From NCBI GenBank assembly GCA_910574205.1, contig CAJSYJ010000001.1:186001-250000 (forward strand): 64,000 bases of DNA. The letters are read 5' to 3'. Every line of letters starts with the position of its first letter. Positions within the stretch are counted from its first letter, which is position 1. Below, in pieces: positions 1-9,888 of this stretch. The translations under genes were made by a program, and so were the position numbers. The notes beneath the pieces are model-generated. The model was not told the DNA's origin, did not search any database, and worked only from the letters and a program-made list of their open reading frames with translations. The stretch comes from Bacteroidales bacterium. Its GTDB lineage: Bacteria; Bacteroidota; Bacteroidia; Bacteroidales; Rikenellaceae.

Positions 1-3000
1 GCGCTGACAGACCACGGCAACATGTTCGGCGTAAAGGAGTTTTTCAACTATGTCAAGAAGAAAAACTCGGCGCGGCGCGATAAGGTCAAGTCGCTCGAAG
101 CGCTCATAGGCCGTCTTCGCGACGGTTCGGCTTCGGCCGAGGAGTGCGGCGGCGATGCGCAGGCCGCGCTGCAACGCGCCATGAACGATCTGGAAGCCGT
201 GCCCAAGCAGGATTTCAAGGCCATAATCGGCTGCGAGGTATATGTAGCCCACCGCCGTCTGTTCAACAAGGAGGGCAAGGCCGATCAGGGCGGCTATCAC
301 CTTATACTGCTTGCCAAGAACGCGACAGGCTATCACAACCTTATAAAGATCGTCTCGAAGGCCTGGACCGAAGGCTTCTACATGCGTCCGCGCACCGATC
401 GCATCGAGCTGGAAAAGTATCACGAGGGAATCATCTGCTGCTCGGCATGTCTGGGCGGCGAGATACCGCGCCTTATCCGTGACGGCAAATTCGACGAGGC
501 GGAAGAGGCCGTTAGGTGGTACCGCGATCTCTACGGCGAGGACTACTATCTCGAATTGCAGCTGCACAAGGCTACTGTCGAACGCGCCAACCACGAGGCA
601 TACGAGATGCAGCTGGTCGTCAACGAGAAGTTGAAGGAGTATTCCGCCAAGTACGGCGTCAAGCTCGTCTGCACCAACGACGTGCACTTCGTCGACGAGG
701 AGAATGCCGAAGCGCACGACCGTCTTATATGCCTGAGCACGGGCAAGGACCTCGACGATCCCAAGCGCATGCTCTACTCCAAGCAGGAGTGGATGAAGAC
801 CACGGCCGAGATGAACGCCATATTCGGCGACGTGCCCGAGGCGCTGGACAACACCGTCGAGATATGCGGCAAGGTAGAGAGCTACACTATCGACCATGCC
901 CCGATCATGCCCACTTTCGCCATACCAGAGGAGTTCGGCACCGAGGAGGAGTATCGCCGCAAGTATACGGAGAAGGATCTGTTCGACGAGTTCACGCAGG
1001 ACGAGAACGGCAATGTCGTCATGAGTCAGGCCGACGCCGAGAAGAAGATCGAGAAACTCGGCGGATACGACAAGCTGTATCGTATAAAGCTCGAAGCCGA
1101 CTATCTGCGCAAGCTCGCATTCGACGGCGCCGAGAAGCGCTACGGCAAGGATATGCCGGAGGAGACGCGCACGCGCCTTATCTTCGAGCTGCACATAATG
1201 AAGACCATGGGTTTCCCCGGCTACTTCCTTATCGTGCAGGACTTCATACGCGCCGCGCGCGAGGAGCTCGACGTTTCGGTAGGACCCGGACGTGGCTCGG
1301 CCGCAGGTTCGGCCGTGGCATACTGTCTGGGCATCACGCAGATCGACCCCATTGCATACGATCTGCTGTTCGAGCGATTCCTGAACCCCGACCGTATCTC
1401 GCTGCCCGATATCGATATCGACTTCGACGACGACGGCCGCGGCCGCGTGCTCAACTGGGTAACGCAGAAATACGGCAAGGAGAAAGTGGCGCATATCATT
1501 ACCTACGGCACCATGGCCACCAAGATGGCCTTGAAAGACGTGGCGCGCGTACAGAAGCTGCCTCTCTCGCAGGCCAACTATCTCTGCAAGCTCGTGCCCG
1601 ACCGCATACCCGATCCTCACGACAAGGACAAGCTGTTGAAGATCAACCTCACGAACGCTATCAATGCAGTGCCCGAGCTGAAAGCGGCAGAGGAGTCGCC
1701 CGAGCCGATACTGCACGATACGATCATGTACGCCAAGATGCTCGAAGGCAACGTCCGCGGCACGGGCGTGCATGCGTGCGGCACGATCATCTGCCGCGAC
1801 GACATCACGGACTGGGTGCCCGTCAGCACGGCCGACGACAAGGAGACCGGCGAGAAGATGCTCGTAACGCAGTACGAAGGCTCGGTCATCGAGGACACCG
1901 GACTGATAAAGATGGACTTCCTCGGATTGAAGACGCTCTCGATCATCAAAGATGCCGTCGAGAACGTCCGTCTGACGCACGGCAAGAAGATCGACATAGA
2001 CAACATACCCATAGACGACCCCAAGACATACCAGCTCTACTGCGACGGCCGCACCATAGCGACATTCCAGTTCGAGTCTCCGGGCATGCAGAAGTATCTT
2101 CGCGAGTTGCAGCCCTCGACATTCGAGGACCTGATAGCGATGAATGCGCTCTACCGTCCCGGTCCTATGGACTACATACCAGACTTCATCGACCGCAAGC
2201 ACGGCCGCAAGCCGATCGTGTACGACATACCAGAAATGGAGAAGTATCTCAAAGATACCTACGGCATTACGGTATATCAGGAGCAGGTCATGCTTCTGTC
2301 GCGACTGCTGGGCGGCTTCACGCGCGGCGAGTCGGACACGCTGCGAAAGGCAATGGGTAAGAAGATCAAGTCGAAGCTGGACGAGCTGAAACCGAAATTC
2401 ATATCGGGAGGCAAGGCCAACGGCCACGACGAGAAGGTATTGGAGAAGATATGGGCAGACTGGGAGAAGTTCGCCTCGTATGCTTTCAACAAATCGCACG
2501 CTACGTGCTACTCGTGGGTCGCATACCAGACGGCCTACCTCAAAGCGCACTACCCCTCGGAGTATATGGCTACCGTGCTGAGTCGCAACCTTAACGACAT
2601 CAAGCAGATCACGGCCTACATGAACGAGTGCAAGCACATGGGCATACGCGTGCTCGGCCCCGACGTCAACGAGTCGATGCGCAACTTTTCGGCCAACAAG
2701 GCCGGCGACGTGCGCTTCGGTCTGGCCGCGATCAAGGGTGTGGGCGATGCCGCCTCGCAGTCGATCATCGAGGAGCGCGAGCGCGGCGGCAAGTTCAAGG
2801 ACATATACGACTTCATGGAGCGCATAAACTATACGGTCATCAACCGCAAGTGTCTCGAAAGCATGGCCTATGCCGGCGGATTCGACTCGCTGATATCGTT
2901 CCATCGCAGCAAGTTCTTCGCCGAGGACAGCAACGGTACGGCCTTCCTCGACGCCTTGATTCGTTACGGGCAGCTGGTGCAGGTCGAAAAGAGCAACGCC

Positions 3001-3720
3001 CAACAGAGCCTGTTCGGCATGGGAGCCAGTGCGATCGACATACAGCAGCCCAAAGCCCCCGTATGCGAGGACTGGAACCCGCTGACGGTTCTCAACAAGG
3101 AGCGCGAGGTGGTGGGACTCTACATGTCGTCGCATCCGCTGGACCAGTTCAGCGTCATATTGCGCAAGATGTGTCAGGCCGAGCTTTCGCAGCTGAGCGA
3201 CCTGACACCTCTCAACGGCCGCGAGATAGCCGTCGCAGGCGTAGTGATGAGCGTCACGCCGCTTACCACCAAGGACGGGCGGCGCTATGCCCGCTTCGTC
3301 ATGGAGGACTACAACTCCACGCACGAGTTCACGATGTTCAGCAAGGATTTCGAGAAGTTCGGCAATCTTATCGAGCAGAACAACTTCCTGTTCATACGCG
3401 GCCGCGTGCAACCGCGCCCCTACAAGGAGCCGGCCGAGCTCGAATTTAAGATCACTTCGATCATGCACCTGGCCGAGGTCGGCGAACAGATCAAGGAGCT
3501 TCACATCGATCTGCGGCTGGGCGAGATAACGCACAGCTTCATCACGAGCCTCTCGCAGGCCGTCGCTGCGAATCAGGGCTCAACCACGCTGCGGCTCAGC
3601 GTGTACGACCCGGAGGCGGACGTGCGGCTGCGTTTTTATTCGAAACGCCACCGCATTGGCACAACCGTTGATTTCATATCTTACCTCGATGATAATGAGA
3701 TAAATTACACTATCAACTAA
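1..3720 (+). CDS. dnaE: DNA polymerase III alpha subunit, 5' end cut by window
   Basis: Replicative C-family polymerase. The reading frame is open from base 1 and begins inside the PHP domain (ALTDHGN), so about 50 N-terminal residues lie outside the window. Visible features, counted from base 1: PHP domain to about residue 290; the VGPGRGSAAGS loop near 427; the catalytic acidic motif PDIDIDFDDDGR near 469; NKSHATCYS near 830; a beta-clamp-binding-like motif QQSLFG near 1001; and an OB-fold region near 1070-1160. The total is consistent with a full-length DnaE of roughly 1,250-1,290 residues. trxA follows 16 bases downstream on the same strand and is probably cotranscribed. Confidence 0.97.
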   Translation, partial: ALTDHGNMFGVKEFFNYVKKKNSARRDKVKSLEALIGRLRDGSASAEECGGDAQAALQRAMNDLEAVPKQDFKAIIGCEVYVAHRRLFNKEGKADQGGYHLILLAKNATGYHNLIKIVSKAWTEGFYMRPRTDRIELEKYHEGIICCSACLGGEIPRLIRDGKFDEAEEAVRWYRDLYGEDYYLELQLHKATVERANHEAYEMQLVVNEKLKEYSAKYGVKLVCTNDVHFVDEENAEAHDRLICLSTGKDLDDPKRMLYSKQEWMKTTAEMNAIFGDVPEALDNTVEICGKVESYTIDHAPIMPTFAIPEEFGTEEEYRRKYTEKDLFDEFTQDENGNVVMSQADAEKKIEKLGGYDKLYRIKLEADYLRKLAFDGAEKRYGKDMPEETRTRLIFELHIMKTMGFPGYFLIVQDFIRAAREELDVSVGPGRGSAAGSAVAYCLGITQIDPIAYDLLFERFLNPDRISLPDIDIDFDDDGRGRVLNWVTQKYGKEKVAHIITYGTMATKMALKDVARVQKLPLSQANYLCKLVPDRIPDPHDKDKLLKINLTNAINAVPELKAAEESPEPILHDTIMYAKMLEGNVRGTGVHACGTIICRDDITDWVPVSTADDKETGEKMLVTQYEGSVIEDTGLIKMDFLGLKTLSIIKDAVENVRLTHGKKIDIDNIPIDDPKTYQLYCDGRTIATFQFESPGMQKYLRELQPSTFEDLIAMNALYRPGPMDYIPDFIDRKHGRKPIVYDIPEMEKYLKDTYGITVYQEQVMLLSRLLGGFTRGESDTLRKAMGKKIKSKLDELKPKFISGGKANGHDEKVLEKIWADWEKFASYAFNKSHATCYSWVAYQTAYLKAHYPSEYMATVLSRNLNDIKQITAYMNECKHMGIRVLGPDVNESMRNFSANKAGDVRFGLAAIKGVGDAASQSIIEERERGGKFKDIYDFMERINYTVINRKCLESMAYAGGFDSLISFHRSKFFAEDSNGTAFLDALIRYGQLVQVEKSNAQQSLFGMGASAIDIQQPKAPVCEDWNPLTVLNKEREVVGLYMSSHPLDQFSVILRKMCQAELSQLSDLTPLNGREIAVAGVVMSVTPLTTKDGRRYARFVMEDYNSTHEFTMFSKDFEKFGNLIEQNNFLFIRGRVQPRPYKEPAELEFKITSIMHLAEVGEQIKELHIDLRLGEITHSFITSLSQAVAANQGSTTLRLSVYDPEADVRLRFYSKRHRIGTTVDFISYLDDNEINYTIN

Positions 3721-3736
3721 TAAAACATCAATTATT

Positions 3737-4051
3737 ATGGCACTCAAAATCACAAAAGAAAATTACGAAGAGATTCTCGGTAAAGGCATGCCCGTAGTCA
3801 TCGACTTCTGGGCCGAGTGGTGCGGTCCCTGCCGCATGATCGCCCCTATCGTCGACGAGCTGGCCGAAGAATATGACGGCAAGGTCATCATCGGCAAGTG
3901 CGACGTCGACTCGAACGACGACATCGTAGCGCAGTACGGCGTGAGAAACATCCCCACGCTGGTCTTCATCAAGGACGGCAAGCAGGTCGACAAGCATGTA
4001 GGCGCAGCTTCGAAGGATGCCTTGAAGGCTAAGATCGACGCTCTGGTATAG
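3737..4051 (+). CDS. trxA: thioredoxin
   Basis: Small cytoplasmic dithiol-disulfide oxidoreductase of 104 residues, the usual length for thioredoxin 1. The redox motif WCGPC is at residues 28-32, the buried Asp at 23, and the cis-proline segment RNIPTLVFIKDG begins near residue 70. No signal peptide is present, so it acts in the cytoplasm, reducing targets such as ribonucleotide reductase (family knowledge). It lies 16 bases after dnaE with no promoter visible between them, which suggests readthrough from dnaE. A hairpin follows at 4077-4111. Confidence 0.97.
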   Translation: MALKITKENYEEILGKGMPVVIDFWAEWCGPCRMIAPIVDELAEEYDGKVIIGKCDVDSNDDIVAQYGVRNIPTLVFIKDGKQVDKHVGAASKDALKAKIDALV

Positions 4052-4076
4052 AGCAGGCTACCCTGCCGGTAAACGA

Positions 4077-4111
4077 AAACGGCTGCCCGCGACAATCGCA
4101 GGCAGCCGTTT
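4077..4111. terminator. bidirectional hairpin terminator between trxA and the leftward operon
   Basis: Inverted repeat AAACGGCTGCC / GGCAGCCGTTT with a 13-base loop. It has an A-run on the left and a T-containing tail on the right, and sits between convergent genes ending at 4051 and 4148, so it can serve both strands. Confidence 0.75.
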
Positions 4112-4147
4112 CATATTGCAAGCGAACGGCCGACGTCAAAAACTACC

Positions 4148-4915
4148 CTACCGGAAATACGACGCTATGCGCGAAGCCGCCGTACTCGACAACGGCCGCC
4201 GGCCGATACGCGAATAGGATGTCATGCCCATGATGTCGACCGTAAAGATCTCGTCGGCATTATCCAGCGCACGATGCGACAGCGCCCTGACATGCAGCGG
4301 CAGTCCTGCCGCCCGTATCGCCTCGCAGGCTGTAAGATACTCCACCGACGTCGATTCCGACGGGGCGAATACATGGTTGTCCTTTACCAGAAACGGCACC
4401 GACCACGGACTGCCGGCAATCATCATCCGCCCATCGAGCCGTATGGCCTTCTCGGCTCCGGATATGCGCACCCGCAGATCGGCCATAGCCTCGGCCTGCT
4501 CCGAAAGCGACGAGGGATAGCCGCCCCACGGCATAGGCATGTCGTACTGCAAAGCGGCCAGCGACGGCATCTTGGCACGCAGATAACATCCCGCACCGAA
4601 CGTCGCGCTCTCGCACTCGACGATCATCCGCGCATCGGCCGCGACGCTTATCTTTACCGGGCAGCTCACTCTGCGCGTCATACGGTTACGCGCAAGGAGT
4701 CCCGCAATATCGTCCGCGAGATCTCCGGCACTGCAAATCGGTGCGAAACCGAAAGCCTGCTCGCAGGCGGCACGAAGCCGGGCGAGATGTTCGGCGAGAC
4801 GACGGACACGATAGTCGAGCGTATGCACGCGCTCGAAGACATATACGCCGCATCGATCCGCCGCCGAAGGCGACTCGACCGTCTCTCCGTCGATCCAGAC
4901 ATATACTATACCCAT
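4148..4915 (-). CDS. class IV aminotransferase-like protein (PabC/IlvE fold), apparently lacking the PLP lysine
   Basis: 255 residues with the general layout of class IV PLP enzymes (aminodeoxychorismate lyase or branched-chain aminotransferase). The N-terminal part reads VYVWIDG...GVYVFERVHTL. The C-terminal half resembles the family region GAEKAIRLDGRM...VPFLVKDNHVFAPS. By eye, the segment that should carry the Schiff-base lysine (MPMPWGGYPSSLSEQ) has no lysine, and the usual EG(S/T)xSN motif reads AGSPWSV. It may therefore be a degenerate or non-PLP member. The ATG at 4915 is chosen because it lies 8 bases after the holA stop; the longer open frame upstream is a shadow of holA. It is the last gene of the tilS-holA operon. 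Confidence 0.7.
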   Translation of the reverse strand: MGIVYVWIDGETVESPSAADRCGVYVFERVHTLDYRVRRLAEHLARLRAACEQAFGFAPICSAGDLADDIAGLLARNRMTRRVSCPVKISVAADARMIVECESATFGAGCYLRAKMPSLAALQYDMPMPWGGYPSSLSEQAEAMADLRVRISGAEKAIRLDGRMMIAGSPWSVPFLVKDNHVFAPSESTSVEYLTACEAIRAAGLPLHVRALSHRALDNADEIFTVDIMGMTSYSRIGRRPLSSTAASRIASYFR

Positions 4916-4923
4916 ACGAACAG

Positions 4924-6012
4924 CTATTGACGTGAAGAGAATATTTTGAGCAGCAACTCGCGCAACAGCTCGTCCTGATCCAGGCCGCCGCTGTCGAGTC
5001 CCTTGCTCTTGGCGTCGTACTCGCGCAGCAGCCCCAGCACGTTGAACAGACGGCGGTTGTTCCAGCGGGCTATATTCTCCTTCATATCCCTTATCGCAAA
5101 TATGTTGCCCACACCCAGCGTGCGCATCAGCTCGGCATCCGAAGGGAACGGCACGCCGCGGCGCCGAGTCTGCCACATCAGATACCCCAGCAGAAACATC
5201 TGACGGAACTGGCCGAACAGCACCGATATGGTAACGATGATCGGATAGGCCTTGGGGTTGCGGCCGAAGTGGTCGGCGATACGCATAGAGCGCTCGACGT
5301 CCTGCCGCATGACGGCGTTGCACAACTCGTATGTATTGAACTCTTTCGATATGCCGACATATCGCTCTATGTGCTCGTCGGTTACGACCTTCGTATTCTC
5401 GGGCAGCGACACAGCCAGCTTCTGCAACTCGCCGTCGATACGTGCCAGATCGCACCCCAGCTGCTCTTTGAGCATCGCCACCGCCTTGGGCTGCATGCTC
5501 ATGCCCGAACGGCCTATGCGTGCCGTGAGCCACGAATCGATCTCGTAGTCGCGCGGCCTTACCGATTCGAACACTACGCCGTTCTTGACGCAGCTCTTGT
5601 AGAAGCTGCCGCGGCGGTCGATGCCGCGCCCCGACTCCTTGTTCTTGTAGCAGACTATAAGTATGGTCGTCGGCTGCGGCTTGGTGGTGTAATGAGATAG
5701 GTTCTCGATACGTTGCAAGTGCTGGGCCTCGCGCACGATGATGACCTCGTAGGAGCCCATCATCGGCATCTGGCGGCACATGTTGACTATCGCCCCGGCA
5801 TCCGAATCGAGTCCGTATACCGTTATCTGGTTGAACGAGCGCTGGGCCTCGTCGAGTATCGTCGACGAGAGCTGCCGGCAGAGTGCATCTATGAAGTAGC
5901 CCTCGTCGCCGGCGAGCAGGTATATCGGAGCGAACCTGCGCGCCGCGATGTCTGCCGTCAGCGACTCGTATTGAGCCAGACAATCCTTGAATTTGACCGC
6001 CGATTTCGCCAT
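4924..6012 (-). CDS. holA: DNA polymerase III delta subunit
   Basis: 362 residues; the clamp-loader delta subunit, which opens the beta clamp. The N-terminal nucleotide-fold region includes FAPIYLLAGDEGYFIDALC and a central DDE-like stretch. The later region, with AVMRQDVERSMRIADHFG, fits the delta domain III collar. The ATG at 6012 is preferred because it lies 2 bases after the tilS stop codon; further upstream in the same frame the sequence is tilS read in another frame. The order tilS, holA, aminotransferase-like gene, with 2- and 8-base gaps, indicates a single transcript. Confidence 0.92.
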   Translation of the reverse strand: MAKSAVKFKDCLAQYESLTADIAARRFAPIYLLAGDEGYFIDALCRQLSSTILDEAQRSFNQITVYGLDSDAGAIVNMCRQMPMMGSYEVIIVREAQHLQRIENLSHYTTKPQPTTILIVCYKNKESGRGIDRRGSFYKSCVKNGVVFESVRPRDYEIDSWLTARIGRSGMSMQPKAVAMLKEQLGCDLARIDGELQKLAVSLPENTKVVTDEHIERYVGISKEFNTYELCNAVMRQDVERSMRIADHFGRNPKAYPIIVTISVLFGQFRQMFLLGYLMWQTRRRGVPFPSDAELMRTLGVGNIFAIRDMKENIARWNNRRLFNVLGLLREYDAKSKGLDSGGLDQDELLRELLLKIFSSRQ

Positions 6013-6014
6013 GA

Positions 6015-7358
6015 TTACAATATCTCGCGTGTTATCTTCAATACATTCTCGGTCTGGCGCGTGAGGCGGAACCTGTCGTCGGCGCGACGGCCGACAACCC
6101 ACACCACATCGTCGCCCGAGAGAAGCACGAACTGGCGGCTCTTCTCGGCCATGGATACCTTGGCGTCTATAAGAAAGTCGCTTACCTTCTTGCGGCCGCT
6201 CATACCGAACGGGACGAACCAGTCACCCTGCTGCCAACGCCGCAGCGTAAGCGGGAACCGGAGTTTGTCGGCATCGACCAGAGCCACGTTGTCGGGCGTG
6301 GTCACGGAGTCGATCATGTCGATGTCGCAGTACTCGTAATGGAGCACCGAGCTGCCGCAGTAGGAGCGCAAGACACCCTGCTCTACCTGCGTCATACACG
6401 TATCTTCATCGGCTATGCGGCCTATGACTATGCGGCCGCGGTCGATCGTCGCCACCCACTCTCGCGAGTAGAAGCGGCGTCCCGTGTTGTTCTGCTGCAA
6501 GGCATGGCACAACGCATCGACCGTATCGCCCTTGAAGCCGAACATCGAATTGAGAATCTCGTACACGACATATCCCAGCGGCAAAGAGGCGTCTATGCGG
6601 TCTACATGCAGCGTATACAGCCCGCCCTGTTCGGTCATGGCATCGCGCCGTATAAGCTCGACAGACCGGTCGATGAAGGTCTGGGCATCGGTAAGGCGCG
6701 ATATGTTGCGCCGCATTACGGTCGTGAACTGCGGATTGATCTCGCGCAACATGGGCACTATGCCCAGCCGCACCTTGTTGCGCAGATATTTCGTCGAGCG
6801 GTTCGACGAATCCTCGCGATAAGGTATGCGGTGCGCAGTCGCATAATCGAGTATGTCTTTGCGCGTGGCGAACATCAACGGTCTGACGATGCGTCCGGCC
6901 TGCACGCTGATGCCGGTAAGGCCGCGAAGCCCAGTGCCTCGCAACATATTGATGAAAAAGGTCTCGATCGAGTCGTTTATATGGTGCGCTATGGCTATGA
7001 CGTTGTATCCGTGCTCGTCGCACAGAGAGCGAAACCAGGTGTAACGCAGCCGACGTGCGGCCATCTCCATAGACTCGCCCGTTCGCTCCATCTCGCCCTG
7101 AGTGTCGAAGCGTCGGTTGAACAGCTCCACGCCGTAGCGCCGCGCCTGTTCCGCAACCAGCGCCTCGTCCTCGTCGCTCTCCTGCCCGCGCAGCTGGAAA
7201 TTGCAGTGCGCCACGCCGAAGCGATAGCCCGACGCCGCAAAGAGCGACATCATTACCATTGAATCCACACCGCCGGAGACGGTAAGCAGTATTTTGTCGT
7301 CGTGGCCGAACAATTCGTTCTGCGCGACATACTTTTCGAACTCTTCAAGCAGCAACAT
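6015..7358 (-). CDS. tilS: tRNA(Ile)-lysidine synthetase
   Basis: 447 residues. It converts C34 of the CAU-anticodon isoleucine tRNA to lysidine with ATP and lysine so that ATA is read as isoleucine; ATA codons are very common in this window, so the gene is heavily needed. The PP-loop motif SGGVDS is at residues 28-33, followed by GVAHCNFQLRG and the family signature REDSSN...KYLRNKVR. The C-terminal region (LTLRRWQQGDWFVPFGM...KVSDFLID) matches the TilS substrate-binding C-domain. It starts 6 bases after murB ends, so murB, tilS, holA and the aminotransferase-like gene probably form one operon. Confidence 0.96.
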   Translation of the reverse strand: MLLLEEFEKYVAQNELFGHDDKILLTVSGGVDSMVMMSLFAASGYRFGVAHCNFQLRGQESDEDEALVAEQARRYGVELFNRRFDTQGEMERTGESMEMAARRLRYTWFRSLCDEHGYNVIAIAHHINDSIETFFINMLRGTGLRGLTGISVQAGRIVRPLMFATRKDILDYATAHRIPYREDSSNRSTKYLRNKVRLGIVPMLREINPQFTTVMRRNISRLTDAQTFIDRSVELIRRDAMTEQGGLYTLHVDRIDASLPLGYVVYEILNSMFGFKGDTVDALCHALQQNNTGRRFYSREWVATIDRGRIVIGRIADEDTCMTQVEQGVLRSYCGSSVLHYEYCDIDMIDSVTTPDNVALVDADKLRFPLTLRRWQQGDWFVPFGMSGRKKVSDFLIDAKVSMAEKSRQFVLLSGDDVVWVVGRRADDRFRLTRQTENVLKITREIL

Positions 7359-7364
7359 GCCGAA

Positions 7365-8375
7365 TCAAATAACGTTAACCTCCATATCTATCTCCACGCC
7401 GAACTTATCGAATACACGCCGGCGGACCGTGCGTGCGAGCTCGATGACCTCAGCGCCCGTAGCGCCGCCCAGATTCACCAGCACCAACGCCTGACGGTCA
7501 TGCACGCCGACACGGCCGTCTCTGTATCCTTTCAGACCGCATCGGTCGATAAGCCACCCTGCGGCCAGCTTTACCCTACCCTCGCCCGCAGCCGGATATG
7601 TCGGCATGTCGGGATACTCGCTTCGCAGAGCATCGGCCCGAGCGGCATCGACCACGGGATTCTTGAAGAAGCTGCCGGCATTGCCCATAACGGCCGTATC
7701 GGGCAGTTTGCGACGGCGTATCGAACATATCGCCTCGCGTATGTTGCCGAGCGTTGCGCCTCCCAGCGCCTCCACCTCGTTCACGACATCGCCGTAGCCC
7801 AGATTGGGACGTTCGCGCTTCGACAGGCAAAACTCCACGGCCGTAATCACGGCGCGCCCTTTCAGTTCGTGCTTGAAGATGCTGTCGCGATAGCCGAAGC
7901 GGCATGCCTCGGCATCGAGCCGCACTATCGACAGATCGTCGGCCGACAGATACTCGACGCAGACGATCGTATCGCCCGCTTCGGCACCGTATGCACCGAT
8001 ATTCTGCACCGGAGCGGCACCTACGCTGCTGGGTATGAGCGACAGATTTTCCAGTCCCCACAAGCCGCGCCCGACGCTCCATGCGACCAGCTCGTCCCAC
8101 TCGACGCCCGCTTCGGCTCGAACCGTCAGGCTGTCGGCAGTCTGGTCTACGACCGAAATGCCGCGTCCGCAAGGGGTTAGGATCACCCCGTCGTAGTCGC
8201 GCGTGAACAGCACGTTGTTGCCGCCGCCGAGCACATACCACTTCTTAGGACGGCTATGGCTGAAAAATTCGATCAAATCCTCCGCCGAAGAAAATTCGAC
8301 GAGCGTTTCGGCACTCTGATTGACATGGAAACTGTTGCGATCGGTAAGATCGACATTGTGAAAAATACGCTTCAT
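7365..8375 (-). CDS. murB: UDP-N-acetylenolpyruvoylglucosamine reductase, type I
   Basis: 336 residues; a flavoenzyme that reduces UDP-GlcNAc-enolpyruvate to UDP-MurNAc with NADPH in peptidoglycan precursor synthesis. The N-terminal FAD-binding part has NSFHVNQSAE and GGGNNVLF (residues 50-57). The central part has IPSSVGAAPVQNIGAYG. The catalytic serine motif NAGSFFKNP is near residues 231-239. The C-terminus reads KLAAGWLIDRCGLKGYRDGRVGVH...LVNLGGATG. The length and the extra loop fit the E. coli-type (type I) enzyme. It is probably the first gene of the leftward murB-tilS-holA operon; the promoter lies in the short AT-rich gap 8376-8435 shared with the divergent gene. Confidence 0.96.
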   Translation of the reverse strand: MKRIFHNVDLTDRNSFHVNQSAETLVEFSSAEDLIEFFSHSRPKKWYVLGGGNNVLFTRDYDGVILTPCGRGISVVDQTADSLTVRAEAGVEWDELVAWSVGRGLWGLENLSLIPSSVGAAPVQNIGAYGAEAGDTIVCVEYLSADDLSIVRLDAEACRFGYRDSIFKHELKGRAVITAVEFCLSKRERPNLGYGDVVNEVEALGGATLGNIREAICSIRRRKLPDTAVMGNAGSFFKNPVVDAARADALRSEYPDMPTYPAAGEGRVKLAAGWLIDRCGLKGYRDGRVGVHDRQALVLVNLGGATGAEVIELARTVRRRVFDKFGVEIDMEVNVI

Positions 8376-8435
8376 AATGCAAAGTTAAGATAAATTTTAC
8401 TAATTTTGGAAACTGAAACCTAAAACCTCAAACCG

Positions 8436-9869
8436 ATGTTTACAAATGACGACATAGCCTGCATCGAAGCGCACGGCCTTACGGCAGAGCGCGTCGAGAA
8501 GCAGATCGAGAATTTCCGCAACGGATTTCCATTCCTGCCGATCGTAAGAGCGGCCGCCCCCTCGGACGGCATAACCGTTCTGAGCAAGGAGCAGCTCGCC
8601 GCAGCCGAAGCGCTCTACGACGAGCATGCGTCCGAGATGCGTATAATCAAGTTCGTGCCCGCCTCGGGCGCAGCTACGCGCATGTTCAAGGAGCTCTTCG
8701 AGTTCGTGAACGAGGGACGCCGCGGCGAAGGCATCGACAAGCTGCTGGACAATATCGAGCGGTTCGCATTCTTCCCCGAGCTGGCGAAATACATAACCCC
8801 GCAGTCGACCGACGAAGAGATCGTCAGCCGGATCATCGCGGGCGGTTTGGGCTACGGCTCCAAGCCCAAAGGGCTCGTGACGTTCCATGCCTATGCCGAC
8901 GGGCTGCGCAAGCCTGTCGAGGAGCATCTGGTGGAGGGTGCGCTCTATGCACGCTCGGGCGACCGCGTCGCCATACACTTTACCGTATCGCCCGAACACC
9001 GCAGCGGCTTCGAGGCTCTGCTTGGCGAGCGCCTCGGCCGCTACGAGGAGCTGTTCGGAGTGAAATTCGACATCTCGTTCTCGACGCAGCGCCCGTCTAC
9101 CGACACCATTGCCGTCGACATGGACAACCGCCCGTTCCGCACCGACGACGGAGGATTGTTATTCCGGCCGGCCGGCCACGGCGCGCTGATCGAAAACCTC
9201 GACTCGCTCGATGCCGACATCATCTTCATAAAGAACATCGACAACGTAACCACCGACCGCCGCAAGGGCGACACTGTATTATATAAAAAGGTATTGGCCG
9301 GCGAGCTGCTCCGCCTGCAACGCCGCTCTTACGAGCTGATCGAGGCGCTGCTGCGCGGCGACGAGCGGCTGGACGAAGCGGTGGAGTTCCTCTCGCACGA
9401 GCTGTGCTGCAAGCTGCCCGAGGGCAGCGACCGCCGGACAGTGATAGCGATGCTCGACCGCCCGATGCGCGTCTGCGGCATGGTACGCAATCAGGGCGAA
9501 CCGGGCGGCGGCCCGTTCTGGGTGCGCGACGAGCGCGGCGTGGAGCAGTTGCAGATCGCCGAATCGAGCCAGATAGCCCCCGAGGACATCGGGCTGATGC
9601 AGTCGGCAACGCATTTCAACCCCGTCGATCTGGTCTGCGGCGTCAGACGCCACGACGGCACCAAGTTCGATCTCAGCCGCTACGTCGATCCCAAGACAGG
9701 ATTCATATCCAAGAAGTCGAGCGGCGGCCGCGACCTGCGTGCTCAGGAGCTGCCGGGTCTATGGAACGGTGCCATGTCGGACTGGAACACGGTATTCGTC
9801 GACGTGCCCATAACGACGTTCTCGCCCGTGAAGGTCGTACAAGACCTTCTGCGTCCCGAGCACCAGTAA
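8436..9869 (+). CDS. DUF4301 family protein
   Basis: 477 residues, cytoplasmic, no signal peptide. The N-terminal motif VEKQIENFRNGFPFLPI and the later segments PASGAATRMFKEL and QGEPGGGPFWVRD match what I recall of the Bacteroidota DUF4301 family, sometimes labelled as an NAD-metabolism ATPase/kinase without evidence. GPGGG- and SGAATRMF-like glycine-rich stretches could bind phosphate or nucleotide (inference). It is divergent from murB, with an AT-rich 60-base gap between them. It ends 107 bases before umuD, with a hairpin at 9889-9917 in the gap. No function is established. Confidence 0.75.
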   Translation: MFTNDDIACIEAHGLTAERVEKQIENFRNGFPFLPIVRAAAPSDGITVLSKEQLAAAEALYDEHASEMRIIKFVPASGAATRMFKELFEFVNEGRRGEGIDKLLDNIERFAFFPELAKYITPQSTDEEIVSRIIAGGLGYGSKPKGLVTFHAYADGLRKPVEEHLVEGALYARSGDRVAIHFTVSPEHRSGFEALLGERLGRYEELFGVKFDISFSTQRPSTDTIAVDMDNRPFRTDDGGLLFRPAGHGALIENLDSLDADIIFIKNIDNVTTDRRKGDTVLYKKVLAGELLRLQRRSYELIEALLRGDERLDEAVEFLSHELCCKLPEGSDRRTVIAMLDRPMRVCGMVRNQGEPGGGPFWVRDERGVEQLQIAESSQIAPEDIGLMQSATHFNPVDLVCGVRRHDGTKFDLSRYVDPKTGFISKKSSGGRDLRAQELPGLWNGAMSDWNTVFVDVPITTFSPVKVVQDLLRPEHQ

Positions 9870-9888
9870 AATCAGAGAGCTTATACGG

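Noticed and set aside
4916..5983. A 611-codon leftward open frame joining the class IV aminotransferase-like gene to upstream sequence
   Set aside because: The upstream part overlaps holA in another frame and is Arg-rich nonsense; only the region from 4915 down reads as a real protein.
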